A program made the translations under genes and the position numbers. A stretch of DNA of 64,000 nucleotides from Bradyrhizobium tropiciagri (lineage in GTDB: Bacteria > Pseudomonadota > Alphaproteobacteria > Rhizobiales > Xanthobacteraceae), in assembly GCF_018130545.1 (NCBI RefSeq), contig NZ_JAFCKF010000010.1, positions 234,322 to 298,321 of the forward strand. Direction: 5' to 3'. The stretch's first letter is position 1. Each line of letters begins with the position of its first letter. The notes under the pieces were generated by a model. That model was given only the letters and a program-made list of their open reading frames with translations, was not told the origin of the DNA and ran no database searches. Of the stretch, positions 17,848 to 26,390 are shown piece after piece.

Positions 17848-18141
17848 TTAGCGCCAGTTCTTTTGCATCGCATTCATGACGGTGTCTGTCTTGTGCGACT
17901 TGCAGTACTTGCCAATTACCTTGCCGTTTCGCTCGACGTAGCGAAAATCGACCGTGCTCAAGTTCTTCGACGCGCTGAAATAGCCCGACATCCAGGAGCT
18001 GATCAGCATTTGTCTTTCCTGGTCCGACTCCAGCAGTTGCTTGCAGGTGATAAGGGACAGATCGACGACAACTTGAGCCCTGGCCAAAACAGTCATGGCG
18101 AGTAGGGCAACGGTCGCAACGGCAAGGATTGATGGCTTCAT
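17848..18141 (-). CDS. HdeA/HdeB-like periplasmic acid-stress protein
   Basis: The 97-residue protein has a signal peptide (cut near ARAQ) and a ~75-residue mature part with two cysteines (LITCKQLL and GKYCKSHK) and a WMSGYFSA helix. This fits the HdeA family of small acid-activated chaperones. HdeA unfolds at low pH and binds periplasmic proteins. It is the last gene of usp-hde-hde and lies 22 bp after its paralogue. Assignment is by size, export, cysteine pair and helix motif, not by strong overall identity. Confidence 0.75.
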   Translation of the reverse strand: MKPSILAVATVALLAMTVLARAQVVVDLSLITCKQLLESDQERQMLISSWMSGYFSASKNLSTVDFRYVERNGKVIGKYCKSHKTDTVMNAMQKNWR

Positions 18142-18163
18142 CGCTATATTCCGATCCTGTTGA

Positions 18164-18460
18164 TCACTGGCCAGCTGTGGAGCGCTCGAGGCCCGCCATG
18201 ACGGTCTGAGTGGGATTGGTCGCGCACCAGGCCTTTACGCTTGCTACATTCCGCGCGTACGCGTTGAGATCCACGAAGACATATCCCTTCTTCTGATTGA
18301 ACCACCCGCTCATCCAGGCAGAAAATACGGAAGAGTCGCTTGGGGACATGGCCAGGTACTGCGCGCAAGTTATGCGCGCCATATCGACGCTTGTCTGCGC
18401 TTGCAGGGGACTCAACAGTGTCACGCTCGCGAGAGCCAGACACATCGCGATTTTCTTCAT
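18164..18460 (-). CDS. HdeA/HdeB-like periplasmic acid-stress protein, second copy
   Basis: The 98-residue protein starts at ATG 18460, with GGGAGC 5 bases upstream. The signal peptide is cut near LQAQ. The mature part shares TCAQYL, WMSGWFNQKKG and a second Cys (AWCATNP) with the neighbouring gene, so the two are tandem paralogues. It lies 57 bp downstream of the universal stress gene on the same strand, probably under the same FixK-type box. Confidence 0.75.
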   Translation of the reverse strand: MKKIAMCLALASVTLLSPLQAQTSVDMARITCAQYLAMSPSDSSVFSAWMSGWFNQKKGYVFVDLNAYARNVASVKAWCATNPTQTVMAGLERSTAGQ

Positions 18461-18517
18461 GAATTGCTCCCAAATTTTCATGCAATGTGGCCCGGGACCT
18501 TGCGTGAACGTGCACGT

Positions 18518-18946
18518 TCACTGGCAAACAAGGACCGGGATTTTCGCTTGCGTGAGCACCTTGTTGGTCACGCTGCCGATGAGAAGGGCGGAAAGCCCGC
18601 TGCGTCCGTGCGACGACATGGCAATGAGGTCGCAGCCCTTGTCCTTGGCCGCTGCGATGATGGCTTGATCGGGTTTCCCGCTCTCCACCTGGTTGGTCTC
18701 GCAGGAAACACCGGCGTCTTTGGCCGCCTGAGCGGCGCGATCCAGTGCGCTCATGGCTTCTTCCTTGCGTATCTCGGCAAATTTTGTGAGCAGTTCACGG
18801 TACCTCCCTCCGATTTCCGAGAAGGGCTCAATGACAAAGATGACTGACACCCTGGCTCCGAGAGATTTCGCCAGCGCCAACCCTTGCCTCACACCATGCT
18901 CCGCCAGCTCCGACCCATCTGTCGGAATGAGAATGTGCCGGTACAT
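18518..18946 (-). CDS. UspA-family universal stress protein
   Basis: The 142-residue protein is a single Usp domain: MYRHILIPTDGSELAEHGV at the N-terminus and the ATP-binding G-x2-G-x9-G-S segment near the C-terminus (GRSGLSALLIGSVTNKVL). ATP-binding Usp proteins help survival during growth arrest and oxygen limitation. A FixK-type box (19023-19036) is centred 83 bp upstream. Two HdeA/B-like genes follow, suggesting a stress operon. Confidence 0.92.
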   Translation of the reverse strand: MYRHILIPTDGSELAEHGVRQGLALAKSLGARVSVIFVIEPFSEIGGRYRELLTKFAEIRKEEAMSALDRAAQAAKDAGVSCETNQVESGKPDQAIIAAAKDKGCDLIAMSSHGRSGLSALLIGSVTNKVLTQAKIPVLVCQ

Positions 18947-19022
18947 GCCTCCACCTCCCGATTAGCTGGATGCCGTCTCGCTCCCGCCAAGTGCAAGCTG
19001 GACCTTCGTTTCGGATCCGATC

Positions 19023-19036
19023 TTGAGATAGATCAA
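19023..19036 (-). promoter_or_regulatory. FNR/FixK-type box upstream of usp-hde-hde
   Basis: TTGAGATAGATCAA, centred 83 bp upstream of ATG 18946. Confidence 0.68.
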
Positions 19037-19130
19037 TCCATCGCTCGGCGCGCCGCGCACCCGGATGTCTTCGACGCACCCAAAACCAGAACAACTCCGG
19101 CCGCCAAATCATGCAGATTGGCTCGCACAC

Positions 19131-19144
19131 TTGATCTAGATCAT
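19131..19144 (+). promoter_or_regulatory. FNR/FixK-like box (one mismatch) upstream of a small gene
   Basis: TTGATCTAGATCAT matches at all but the last base and is centred 92 bp upstream of ATG 19230. With the box at 19023 it serves the divergent pair. Confidence 0.5.
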
Positions 19145-19229
19145 GGCCGACGCGCAATCTTCGCCACGAAATTCCGATGCTCGCCGCTCACGAGCCATAG
19201 TGACCTCGCACCACCACGGGAGCATGCAG

Positions 19230-19493
19230 ATGTGGGTGCTGATGTACGTGTTCTCCTATTCGGTGAACCCAGCTGCTACGAACGACAGGGCTGAATGGAG
19301 GCTTCTGCCAAACGTGGTCTTCCAGGAGTTCACGAGTGAGGAGCGATGCCGCACGGCCAAGGCCACGCTCGAGGGAAGCCTGAAAGAGGCGGGAGCCAAG
19401 CTCAAGAGCGGCTTCGAAGACCTGAAGAGCATCGGCAAGGCCGACCCGGCGCAAATCATCATTGCCTACAATGTGGAATGTCTTCCGAAATAG
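19230..19493 (+). CDS. Small protein with hydrophobic N-terminus, function unknown
   Basis: The 87-residue protein starts at ATG 19230, where GGGAG has correct spacing; a longer reading would begin inside the FixK-like box. The N-terminus (MWVLMYVFSYSV) is hydrophobic but short for a signal peptide. The body has VVFQEFTSEERCRTAKATL, a pattern seen in small rhizobial proteins where an amino-acid code word is trimmed from the C-terminus, and ends AYNVECLPK. Two cysteines may pair. I do not recognise the family. Confidence 0.6.
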   Translation: MWVLMYVFSYSVNPAATNDRAEWRLLPNVVFQEFTSEERCRTAKATLEGSLKEAGAKLKSGFEDLKSIGKADPAQIIIAYNVECLPK

Positions 19494-19524
19494 CATTCGA
19501 GATTGAGGCAAATCGAGCCCAAGT

Positions 19525-19956
19525 TCACCGCAGCGAGATCGTCAGGCCGCCCAGATTGGCGGCGAATTCCAAGCCTGCCTTCGGTCCCTTGAGCACCAGC
19601 ACCACGCCGTGCTCATTGCGTAGCGTCACCCCGCCGACACCAGCGGCCCATGCACCGCCCGCTCCGACCAGCGCGTAGCTGCCGGCGAAATCGTTGACGT
19701 CCCTGAGGCCGGAGGCGGTCCCCTCCAGCCAGCTCACGGAGGTGCCGGCGGATACGCCGAGACTGAAGCCGGACGCGATGAACGGATAATGCCGCCCGCG
19801 ATAGATCAACGTGCCCGTCCCGCCGCCTCCACCCACGACGAGCGCCGCCTTCACGAACTTGACCTGGACGTGGCCGGTCGCCTGCGCGAAGCATGGCGCG
19901 ATCAGCAGGACCATCGCGACGAGCGCAAGTATAACGGGACGAACGCCTCGCATCAT
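19525..19956 (-). CDS. DUF1134/EipA-like secreted envelope protein
   Basis: The 143-residue protein starts at ATG 19956 behind GAGAGGGG. After a signal peptide (cut near CFAQ) come GGGGGTGTLIYRGRHYPF, FSLGVSAGTSVSWLEG and a glycine-rich, strand-forming end. The layout resembles DUF1134/EipA proteins of the alphaproteobacterial periplasm. A second homologue lies at 27713-28147. It is the third gene of the DUF3300-DUF2950 operon. The family name is tentative. Confidence 0.65.
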   Translation of the reverse strand: MMRGVRPVILALVAMVLLIAPCFAQATGHVQVKFVKAALVVGGGGGTGTLIYRGRHYPFIASGFSLGVSAGTSVSWLEGTASGLRDVNDFAGSYALVGAGGAWAAGVGGVTLRNEHGVVLVLKGPKAGLEFAANLGGLTISLR

Positions 19957-19967
19957 TGCAGCCCCTC

Positions 19968-20894
19968 TCAAGGATTTGTCGGCTCCACCTTCTTCCAGGT
20001 GTGATCCGGATCGAACACGATCATGCGCTTGGCGAGGAAATCGGTGCGAGAGCCGAGATCCTTCTGATAGACAGTGCCTGCGTGGTTGACCAGGAAGGTC
20101 ATGACACCGGAATTGCCGTACTCGGCGGGCCAGGCGACCAGCGCAAAGCCGCCGATCATCTTGCCCTTCACCACATAGTTCAGCGCGCCGCCCGGGGCGT
20201 CGGAGCCCTGCGCCTTCAGGATGCGATAGTAGTATCCGTGGTACGGCGCGGCCTGCTCGCCGACCTTGTAGCCTTCCGCCGCGGCCTGGGCCGCCAGTTC
20301 ACCGAGCGGGCTCGGATCCTTGTCGTCGCGCCAGAATAATCCGTCGGTCTTGCCCGGCCTGCTGACGATGCGCTGGGCATAGGTGCCGACGCCCTCGCCG
20401 CGATCCTTCTCGGCGTATTCGTTCTGGGCGTCGACATAGGCCAGACTGGTCTGGATTGCGGCCAGCTCGTTGCGGCCGATCCTGCGGTAGAGGATTTCGC
20501 GACGACCTGCATCCGCGTCGAAACTCCAGCCGTCGGCGTTGTTGACGAGTGGGATCGGGAACGGGAAGTCGTCCTTTCCCAGGATCAGGATCGCCTTCTT
20601 GTTGCCGTCGGCCTTAATCGAATGTCTGGCGTCGTAGGCTGAAAGAAAGCTCTCTCGCGCATTGGCGTCGGCGACATCGTCGCCGGACTCGATGATATCG
20701 GTCGCGTCGCGGCCCAGCACTTTCAGCATGGCCCGGCTCGTGCCAGCCTTGACCGCGGTTGCCAGGGCAGACGCCGCGTCTTCGGGGTTGGGGAAGCCCT
20801 GCTGGGCACGAGCCGGAGACAGCAGCACGGCGAGCGCCGTTGCTGCGGCCATGCTGATGGAAGCAATACGATTCAATCGCGAAGAGCTTGTCAT
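19968..20894 (-). CDS. DUF2950 family secreted protein
   Basis: The 308-residue protein has a signal peptide (cut near ARAQ) followed by FPNPEDAASALATAVKAG, MLKVLGRDATDIIESGDDVAD, and a C-terminal GNSGVMTFLVNHAGTVYQKDLG, all typical of DUF2950. The function is unknown; the family is periplasmic and often sits beside DUF3300 genes. Its ATG overlaps the DUF3300 stop by 4 bp (ATGA), so the two are translationally coupled. Confidence 0.88.
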   Translation of the reverse strand: MTSSSRLNRIASISMAAATALAVLLSPARAQQGFPNPEDAASALATAVKAGTSRAMLKVLGRDATDIIESGDDVADANARESFLSAYDARHSIKADGNKKAILILGKDDFPFPIPLVNNADGWSFDADAGRREILYRRIGRNELAAIQTSLAYVDAQNEYAEKDRGEGVGTYAQRIVSRPGKTDGLFWRDDKDPSPLGELAAQAAAEGYKVGEQAAPYHGYYYRILKAQGSDAPGGALNYVVKGKMIGGFALVAWPAEYGNSGVMTFLVNHAGTVYQKDLGSRTDFLAKRMIVFDPDHTWKKVEPTNP

Positions 20895-22612
20895 CGTGAT
20901 GCCTCCGACGAGGATGGAATCTTCGCGCCGGCGGCAAGCCAGTCGTGATAGCTGCGGAACTTGATCCCGAGCCTGTCGTAATAGACCCTGAGATAGCCGT
21001 CGGCGCCGCGGGTCACCGCTGCCGGCATGACTTGCTCGACCTCCTGCGCCATCACGCCGACATAGGCCTTGCTGCTGCCGAGATAGCTGAAGCGGTAGTA
21101 GCCGAGGCCGTTGGCGAGATACCCAAGCAGCTCGATATCGTGCTTGAGCGCGATGTCGGAGCGCCGTCCGCCGCCGCCACCGCCACGGAATCCGCCGCCA
21201 CCTCCACCACCGCCGCGGAAACCACCGCCACCTCCGCCGCTGAAGCCACCGCCACCACGGCCGGCGAAACTTGCGCCGCCGCCGCCGCGCGGCATGCTGG
21301 CCATGCTCGATCGCCCGCGCGCCGATGCCGCCGATGCTGCCCGTCCGGACGACACGTTCATGGCGCCGCCGCGATTGCCGCCGCCACCACGATTCGCCGC
21401 AGCTGCACGGTTACCGGCACTGCCACGGTTGGCGGCGTTTGCGCGATCGCCACCGCCCTTGGCCTTGTTGCCGGCGCCCGCGCGGTCGCCTCCCTTGGCA
21501 CGATCTCCGGCCCGATCGCCGCCGCGGTCGCCGCCACGATCTCCGGCGCGATCGCCCGCACGGTCTCCGCCGCGATCACCCGCGCGATCACCACCGCGGT
21601 CTCCCGCCCGATCACCTCCGCGATCCGCGCCCTGCCGATCGCCGGGGTTGAGGACCTGCTGACCGTCGCGGCCGCGATAGTTCATCCGGTCGCTGACACC
21701 GGCCCGGTTGTTGGTGCCGCCGAAGCGCTGCTGCACGCTGCTGTTGTTGTAGCGGACGCCCTGGCGATGTGCGGAATTATGCTGCCAGCCATTTGCAATG
21801 TTGGTAGTCCGGTGATTGACATAGACGTTGCGATTGCCCCAGTTGCAGCCGCCGCCCCAGTAATTGCCCCAGCGACCGATCGCCCATCCAGCGCCGAAGG
21901 CAAGGCCTGCCGCCACGACACCGGCGCCGATATACGACGGGTAACCGAAATAGTAGGGCGGGTAGGCAGCATATGGCCACGCGCCGTAGACCGTGGCCGG
22001 GTCGTAATAGGGCACGTAGATCGTGTTCGGATCGGTCTGCTCGATGACGATGACCTGCTTGTTCTCCTGGGTCTGGACGCTGACCTTCTGCTGCTTGGTC
22101 GTCACCAGCTTGTTGTTGGCCTGCGCCTTGCTGCGCAGCCGCTGGATCGCATCCATGACATCGGCCTGCTGGGCCAGCACGGCGTCGCCGAGATTCTTCG
22201 TCCAGTCGACCTTGTCGCTCATCATCGCGAGCACATCGGCCGTGCTTGCGAGCGCCTTGACGCTGTCATCCCAGGCCTGCTTGTCGACCTCGGTCTTCAG
22301 CGCATCCCCTTTCAGGTTCTTGCGCTCCTTCAGCCAGCGATCGGCCTGCACCACCTCGAGCGGATAAGTCGATGCCGCCAGCACATTGGCCAGCAGCGAG
22401 TCCGGATAGAGTGCGATGGGTGCGACCAGCGCTTCCAGCTGTTCAGGCTTCAGCAGCTGATCGGCCGGTTGTGCCGCTGCCGCGGCCGGCTGATTGGCCT
22501 GAACGGGCTGACTGGTTTGGGCTGGCGGTTTGTCAGCCGTCTGCGCCAATGCGGCGACTGATGTCATTGACACCAGCACAACCGCGAGCAGAGTCTTGCC
22601 CCAACGGACCAT
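20891..22612 (-). CDS. DUF3300 protein with Gly/Asp/Arg repeats and a C-terminal S74-like segment
   Basis: The 573-residue secreted protein starts at ATG 22612, behind GGAGG. Residues ~50-260 are DUF3300 (LEALVAPIALYPDSLLANVL, IYVPYYDPATVYGAWPYA). Residues ~310-470 are low complexity, with G-D-R-A-G-D-R-G-G-D type repeats and then Gly-rich stretches. The C-terminus (SDIALKHDIELLG, YVGVMAQEVEQVMPAAV) resembles the peptidase S74/tail-fibre chaperone fold. A FixK-type box is centred 63 bp upstream. It leads a three-gene operon and is likely a surface or periplasmic scaffold of unknown role. Confidence 0.85.
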   Translation of the reverse strand: MVRWGKTLLAVVLVSMTSVAALAQTADKPPAQTSQPVQANQPAAAAAQPADQLLKPEQLEALVAPIALYPDSLLANVLAASTYPLEVVQADRWLKERKNLKGDALKTEVDKQAWDDSVKALASTADVLAMMSDKVDWTKNLGDAVLAQQADVMDAIQRLRSKAQANNKLVTTKQQKVSVQTQENKQVIVIEQTDPNTIYVPYYDPATVYGAWPYAAYPPYYFGYPSYIGAGVVAAGLAFGAGWAIGRWGNYWGGGCNWGNRNVYVNHRTTNIANGWQHNSAHRQGVRYNNSSVQQRFGGTNNRAGVSDRMNYRGRDGQQVLNPGDRQGADRGGDRAGDRGGDRAGDRGGDRAGDRAGDRGGDRGGDRAGDRAKGGDRAGAGNKAKGGGDRANAANRGSAGNRAAAANRGGGGNRGGAMNVSSGRAASAASARGRSSMASMPRGGGGASFAGRGGGGFSGGGGGGFRGGGGGGGGFRGGGGGGRRSDIALKHDIELLGYLANGLGYYRFSYLGSSKAYVGVMAQEVEQVMPAAVTRGADGYLRVYYDRLGIKFRSYHDWLAAGAKIPSSSEASR

Positions 22613-22668
22613 CGCGACCTCCATCGACACCAACAGTCGACAGCATCGGCCAAGGCCATGCCCCCTCT

Positions 22669-22682
22669 TTGATCGAGATCAA
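22669..22682 (-). promoter_or_regulatory. FNR/FixK-type box upstream of the DUF3300 operon
   Basis: TTGATCGAGATCAA matches the FNR consensus TTGAT-N4-ATCAA exactly and is centred 63 bp upstream of ATG 22612. Confidence 0.75.
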
Positions 22683-22699
22683 GGAAAGTGTCGGTCCGC

Positions 22700-24025
22700 T
22701 CAGCTTCCGGTCTGGCCCGGTTGCTGCGACGCGAGGTGGATACGGCGATCGTGGATCAGGTTCTCGAGCCGATGAGCGGCAACGTTCACCGCCGTCACCG
22801 CGCGCTCGGCATTGTCGTCCGCGACCGGCTGTTCGCGCTGCGTCCGCAGCACCTGGTCGATCTCGCGCTCGATCTCTGCCAGTTCCGCCTCATGCCCCGC
22901 TACCCGAATTCGGGCCGCCAGTGCATACAGTGTGTCAAGCGCCTCCTTCCGGCTGGGCGTCTCGCTCGAGCGGAGAAATTTCCACGCCGCCGCAAGCACC
23001 GACGCAAGGGCGCCTGCGATCATCGGCGCCAGGAAGATCGCATTGCCCCATTGGTCGAGAAAACTCTCCCTGGTTCCCTCATAGATCGCCGCCGCCCCGG
23101 GATGCACGGGGATGTAGGCGCCTGCGTCGGTATCGGGCGTCGCGATCTGGGAGAGCGCCGGCAGTTCGGCAAGCAAGTCCCGCCGCGCATTCATGATCGA
23201 CTGCGTCAGGTCGCTGATCACGTCGTTCCCGAGCTTCTTCTGCGCCACCAGATAGAACGACGTCTGCAGCGTCGTCAGATCATCGGCAGGAATTGGCGGC
23301 GAGCCGCGCAGGGTTCCCTTCGGCACGTCGAAGCTCTCGTAGGCGCGCTCCTTTTCGGCGATCGCGCCCGCGGACTCGATGGCGATCATCACCGGGCCGG
23401 CTTTTCCGGTGTGCGGAAAAACATTCCGCAGCAGCGCCAGATATTTCTCGGTCAAGGGCATCACGAGCAGGATCGCCCGCACTTCCTTGGCCTCGAGCGC
23501 GCGGCGCGCGTCCGCGGGGGCCAGCGGCTTGAACGTCACGCCTGCCCGCGTCAGGTCGTACTCGTCGGTCAGCACCTTGATCAGCTTCTGATTGGCTTCG
23601 GCGCCGATCACACCGATCGTCGTGCGCTTCAGCTCCGCCACATCGGATATCGACGCGCCGGGCGGCGCGATCATCAATACGGTGGCGTGCGCCAACACGA
23701 TGACGGCCTGAGCCTTCGAGAGATCACCGACATCGCCGCGGACGACGGCGAGGTCGACCTTACCGGACGCGAAGGCTGTGGCGGACTCAAGTGGCCCCGG
23801 GGTCTGGACCAGGCTGAGGCGGACCGGCGCTTTCGACTGTGCAAACCTTGCGGCGATCGCCGAGACCAGCCTGCCGGCTTCGCCATCCAGCGAGCCCACC
23901 GCGATCGTCAGGGTGGTCGGCTGCTCATACCAGCGATAGCCCGCCAGGCCAGCGCCTCCTGCCAAAAGGACAAGCCCAACCACGAGGGCGATGCGCAATG
24001 ACCTTGGCAAACTGTTGGGATCCAC
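22700..24025 (-). CDS. TAXI-family TRAP-type solute-binding protein, membrane anchored, orphan
   Basis: The 441-residue protein starts at GTG 24025. It has an N-terminal membrane segment (~12-32), a TAXI-type binding domain (~35-320: TLTIAVGSLDGEAGRLVSAI, GVIGAEANQKLIKVL), a second membrane helix (~330-352) and a cytosolic C-terminal helical part. No TRAP permease subunits are nearby, so it probably acts as a sensor or assembly factor, or uses a distant permease. It is the last gene of the operon reading down from 26235. Confidence 0.8.
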   Translation of the reverse strand: MDPNSLPRSLRIALVVGLVLLAGGAGLAGYRWYEQPTTLTIAVGSLDGEAGRLVSAIAARFAQSKAPVRLSLVQTPGPLESATAFASGKVDLAVVRGDVGDLSKAQAVIVLAHATVLMIAPPGASISDVAELKRTTIGVIGAEANQKLIKVLTDEYDLTRAGVTFKPLAPADARRALEAKEVRAILLVMPLTEKYLALLRNVFPHTGKAGPVMIAIESAGAIAEKERAYESFDVPKGTLRGSPPIPADDLTTLQTSFYLVAQKKLGNDVISDLTQSIMNARRDLLAELPALSQIATPDTDAGAYIPVHPGAAAIYEGTRESFLDQWGNAIFLAPMIAGALASVLAAAWKFLRSSETPSRKEALDTLYALAARIRVAGHEAELAEIEREIDQVLRTQREQPVADDNAERAVTAVNVAAHRLENLIHDRRIHLASQQPGQTGS

Positions 24026-24131
24026 GGCGCACTACTCGGTCAATCCGGCGTTGACCGGATACTGCGTCACAACGCTCAATATATCGGGCCGCAGAAATTG
24101 GTCAAAGGCTGCATTCCACTAGAGCTTGCCG

Positions 24132-24545
24132 CTAGAGCTTGCAGCGATGATAGGAGACTTGCATCCCCTCGATGCCCGGAAAATCCCGCGTGATCGTGTC
24201 GTCGTCAACAACCTTGAGGAAGAACTGCACGTTGGACACCATGATCCCCGAAGCGCAGCCCACGATGATGTTGAGGTCCTTGCCGTCATCCTTGCGTGAT
24301 TTGATCTTGCAGTTCTCGAACTTGCCCCTGAGGCGATCCGCCTCGGCGATGAATCCGCCACCATAGACACCCGAGAAGTTCGAGAAGGTCAGCTGGTTCG
24401 CCCTGCCCTTGCGGGCGAACACCTTCCCGCATTGGGCCGCACTCGTCGCCCAGGCGCCTGTAAGATCGAACGCCAGCGCGTGATCCGGCAGCGCGAAGAT
24501 CATGCCCGTCACGACGATTGCGCGAAGCTTGCCAACCGGCTTCAT
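24132..24545 (-). CDS. Secreted hypothetical protein
   Basis: The 137-residue protein has a signal peptide (cut near ALAF) and a mature part beginning DLTGAWATSAAQCGKVF, with four cysteines that could form two disulfides. It resembles small periplasmic proteins of unknown role in Rhizobiales. It lies between the membrane-fusion protein and the TAXI gene on the same strand. Its stop region shows a 13-bp tandem duplication (CTAGAGCTTGC at 24119 and 24132). Confidence 0.7.
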   Translation of the reverse strand: MKPVGKLRAIVVTGMIFALPDHALAFDLTGAWATSAAQCGKVFARKGRANQLTFSNFSGVYGGGFIAEADRLRGKFENCKIKSRKDDGKDLNIIVGCASGIMVSNVQFFLKVVDDDTITRDFPGIEGMQVSYHRCKL

Positions 24546-24569
24546 CTGCTGTCTCCCTGTTCGCGCCCG

Positions 24570-25802
24570 TCAGTGACCACTGAGCACCAGCGTCTTGATC
24601 GGCAGCAGCAGAGCCTGGATCCGAAGCAGCAATGCATGAACGAGCGCCGTTGCATCGACCGCGTGCAGGGCGAAGCCCTTCAACGCGCCGGTTTTCGGAT
24701 CGGCAATCTGGTCATGGTTGCTCGTGTAGGCATTGACGATGCAACTGCTGCCCGGCGTCACGCCGTCAAGGCCGTTCTTGTAGAGCGGCTCGAGGAACAC
24801 GAGGATCGAACCTGGCTGTTGCAGGTTCTGCGGGTCGATCAACAGCTCGCTGGCCCGGAACTGGCCGGCGGCGATGAAATCCTGCACGCTGGTGACGACC
24901 AGCGGAATGATGACCCAGGGCTTCGACATGCAGGTGGCTTCCGCGACCATGCCGGGCTTCATCACCTGAGCCTCGATCTGCCCGAACCCCGCCTGCAACC
25001 TGTTCCGGCCAGCTTCCTCGGGTATCATGATTCCAGCCGGCCGCATGATCTGGGCGACGAGATCTCCGGGACGAACGAGGAATTGCTCGACGCGGCCGTT
25101 AACGCCGGCACGAACGACGGTCTTGTCGAGATCCACTTGCGCCTGTGCGCGCGCGGCCTCCGCGCTCGCCTTCTCGGCCGGCAAGAGCGTGGAGACCCGC
25201 AACGTCGCCGATTCCTTCACTGCATTAGCCGCATCGACGCCGGACTGCCGCTGATCAACCAAAACCTGCAGCTTCTCGATGTCGCGTTGCGGCACGATGC
25301 CGGGATTGCGACGCTGCAATTCGCTCTTCACGTCCAGCTCATCCTTGGCCTGCTGCAAGGAGGCTTTCGCCTCCCCGATCTGGGCGTCCGCCTTCACGAC
25401 GTCGGCCTGCGCCGAAATCAACGACGCATCCACCTCGGCGACCTTTCGCTTGGCGGTCTCGAGCGCAGCCTCTTGCTTCGAACTATCGAGCCGGAACAGA
25501 ACGTCCCCCTTCTTGACCGCCGCAGTGTGGTCGACATTGACTTCGACGACACGGCCAGAGCCCTCCGGCAAGATCGGCACGGTCCTGAAATAGATCGCCG
25601 CGTTGCTCGTCGAGGGATGGAAGTAGAAGATCATCGTGATCAGCGAGACCGTGAGCATCAGGCAACCGGTGATGCCCCACCTCAGTTCGTACCAGACGGA
25701 GAAGAATGTGATCTCCTTGCCGAACCGCTTGCCTTGCCGATAGCGGCGGTAGAGGTAATCCGGCAGGATCGTCACCAGCGAGCAGATCATGAGCTCAAGC
25801 AT
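24570..25802 (-). CDS. HlyD-type membrane-fusion protein (EmrA-like)
   Basis: The 410-residue protein has one N-terminal membrane helix (~30-60), a biotinyl-lipoyl-like segment (GSGRVVEVNVDHTAAVKKGDVLFRLD), a long coiled-coil hairpin (~110-225), and a second half-motif (VNGRVEQFLVRPGDLV). Such proteins bridge an inner-membrane exporter to an outer channel; neither is adjacent. ATG 25802 overlaps the upstream membrane gene by 8 bp, as in E. coli YiaV/YiaW-like pairs. Confidence 0.85.
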   Translation of the reverse strand: MLELMICSLVTILPDYLYRRYRQGKRFGKEITFFSVWYELRWGITGCLMLTVSLITMIFYFHPSTSNAAIYFRTVPILPEGSGRVVEVNVDHTAAVKKGDVLFRLDSSKQEAALETAKRKVAEVDASLISAQADVVKADAQIGEAKASLQQAKDELDVKSELQRRNPGIVPQRDIEKLQVLVDQRQSGVDAANAVKESATLRVSTLLPAEKASAEAARAQAQVDLDKTVVRAGVNGRVEQFLVRPGDLVAQIMRPAGIMIPEEAGRNRLQAGFGQIEAQVMKPGMVAEATCMSKPWVIIPLVVTSVQDFIAAGQFRASELLIDPQNLQQPGSILVFLEPLYKNGLDGVTPGSSCIVNAYTSNHDQIADPKTGALKGFALHAVDATALVHALLLRIQALLLPIKTLVLSGH

Positions 25803-26235
25803 GGTTGTGCACCTCCGGCTTCGCCGGTGCCCGGACGTCGGGACTGCCGCCGGGTACCTCGGCTTCGGATTCGGCAGCGGGTGTGCCCGGCGTGGCGTCG
25901 GCGATGCGCTCGACGGAATCGGCAATGCTGCGGATTGGCGTGCCGAAATCCGGCAGGTCGATGAGCGCCAGCAGCAGGCCGGCAATCCAGAAGATATGCA
26001 TGTGGGTGAAAAGCGAAATCAGGCCGAGGACGCCGACGATCTCGAACTGAAGCTTCTGGGACTTATGCGCCATGCGCTCCGGCAGGCTGTGCAGTTTCCA
26101 GTAAAGGGTGCCGACCCATAAGACTGTAGCTATAAGGAAAATGCCCATCACCACCGTCAGGGTGTCCGACCCGTCGGCGCCGGGAATGAAGAACGGCAAA
26201 TGGTGCGGAGCCAGCGGATGCATCTGTTCGCTCAA
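25795..26235 (-). CDS. Small inner-membrane protein partnering the HlyD-like gene
   Basis: The 146-residue protein starts at TTG 26235, which has GGGAGG at the best spacing; the nearest ATG is four codons further in. Two membrane helices (VVMGIFLIATVLWVGTLYW and a second around IFWIAGLLLALIDL) are followed by a hydrophilic Pro/Glu/Ala-rich tail. The gene overlaps the membrane-fusion gene, suggesting one complex. A FixK-type box lies 79 bp upstream. No family name is secure. Confidence 0.75.
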   Translation of the reverse strand: MSEQMHPLAPHHLPFFIPGADGSDTLTVVMGIFLIATVLWVGTLYWKLHSLPERMAHKSQKLQFEIVGVLGLISLFTHMHIFWIAGLLLALIDLPDFGTPIRSIADSVERIADATPGTPAAESEAEVPGGSPDVRAPAKPEVHNHA

Positions 26236-26307
26236 GCCAAACCTCCCTGCAGCGATCAAATCGCCGCGCCCCTTGATCGACTTTGGGTGCCATCCTATCG
26301 CCCCGAT

Positions 26308-26321
26308 TTGATCTGGATCAA
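26308..26321. promoter_or_regulatory. FNR/FixK-type box shared by two divergent operons
   Basis: TTGATCTGGATCAA matches TTGAT-N4-ATCAA exactly. Its centre is 79 bp from TTG 26235 on one side and 76 bp from ATG 26391 on the other, so a single site could serve both promoters. Confidence 0.75.
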
Positions 26322-26390
26322 GGATGGCGGTTGGCTGATCCCTACCTTTTCCAGCGCAAGGTGGAAGATCGGGCTTAGGAGTCCCCGGCC

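Noticed and set aside
21480-21640. A CRISPR-like or tandem-repeat array
   Set aside because: The short repeats are codon repeats of Gly-Asp-Arg inside the DUF3300 coding sequence, with no spacers.
20945-22561. 538-codon Ala/Thr/Ile-rich frame opposite the DUF3300 gene
   Set aside because: The composition comes from the reverse of the Gly-Asp-Arg repeat DNA; no independent motif.
24044-24064. GGTCAA-N7-TTGACC inverted repeat as a FixK-type box
   Set aside because: The half-sites face the wrong way round for an FNR/FixK dimer.
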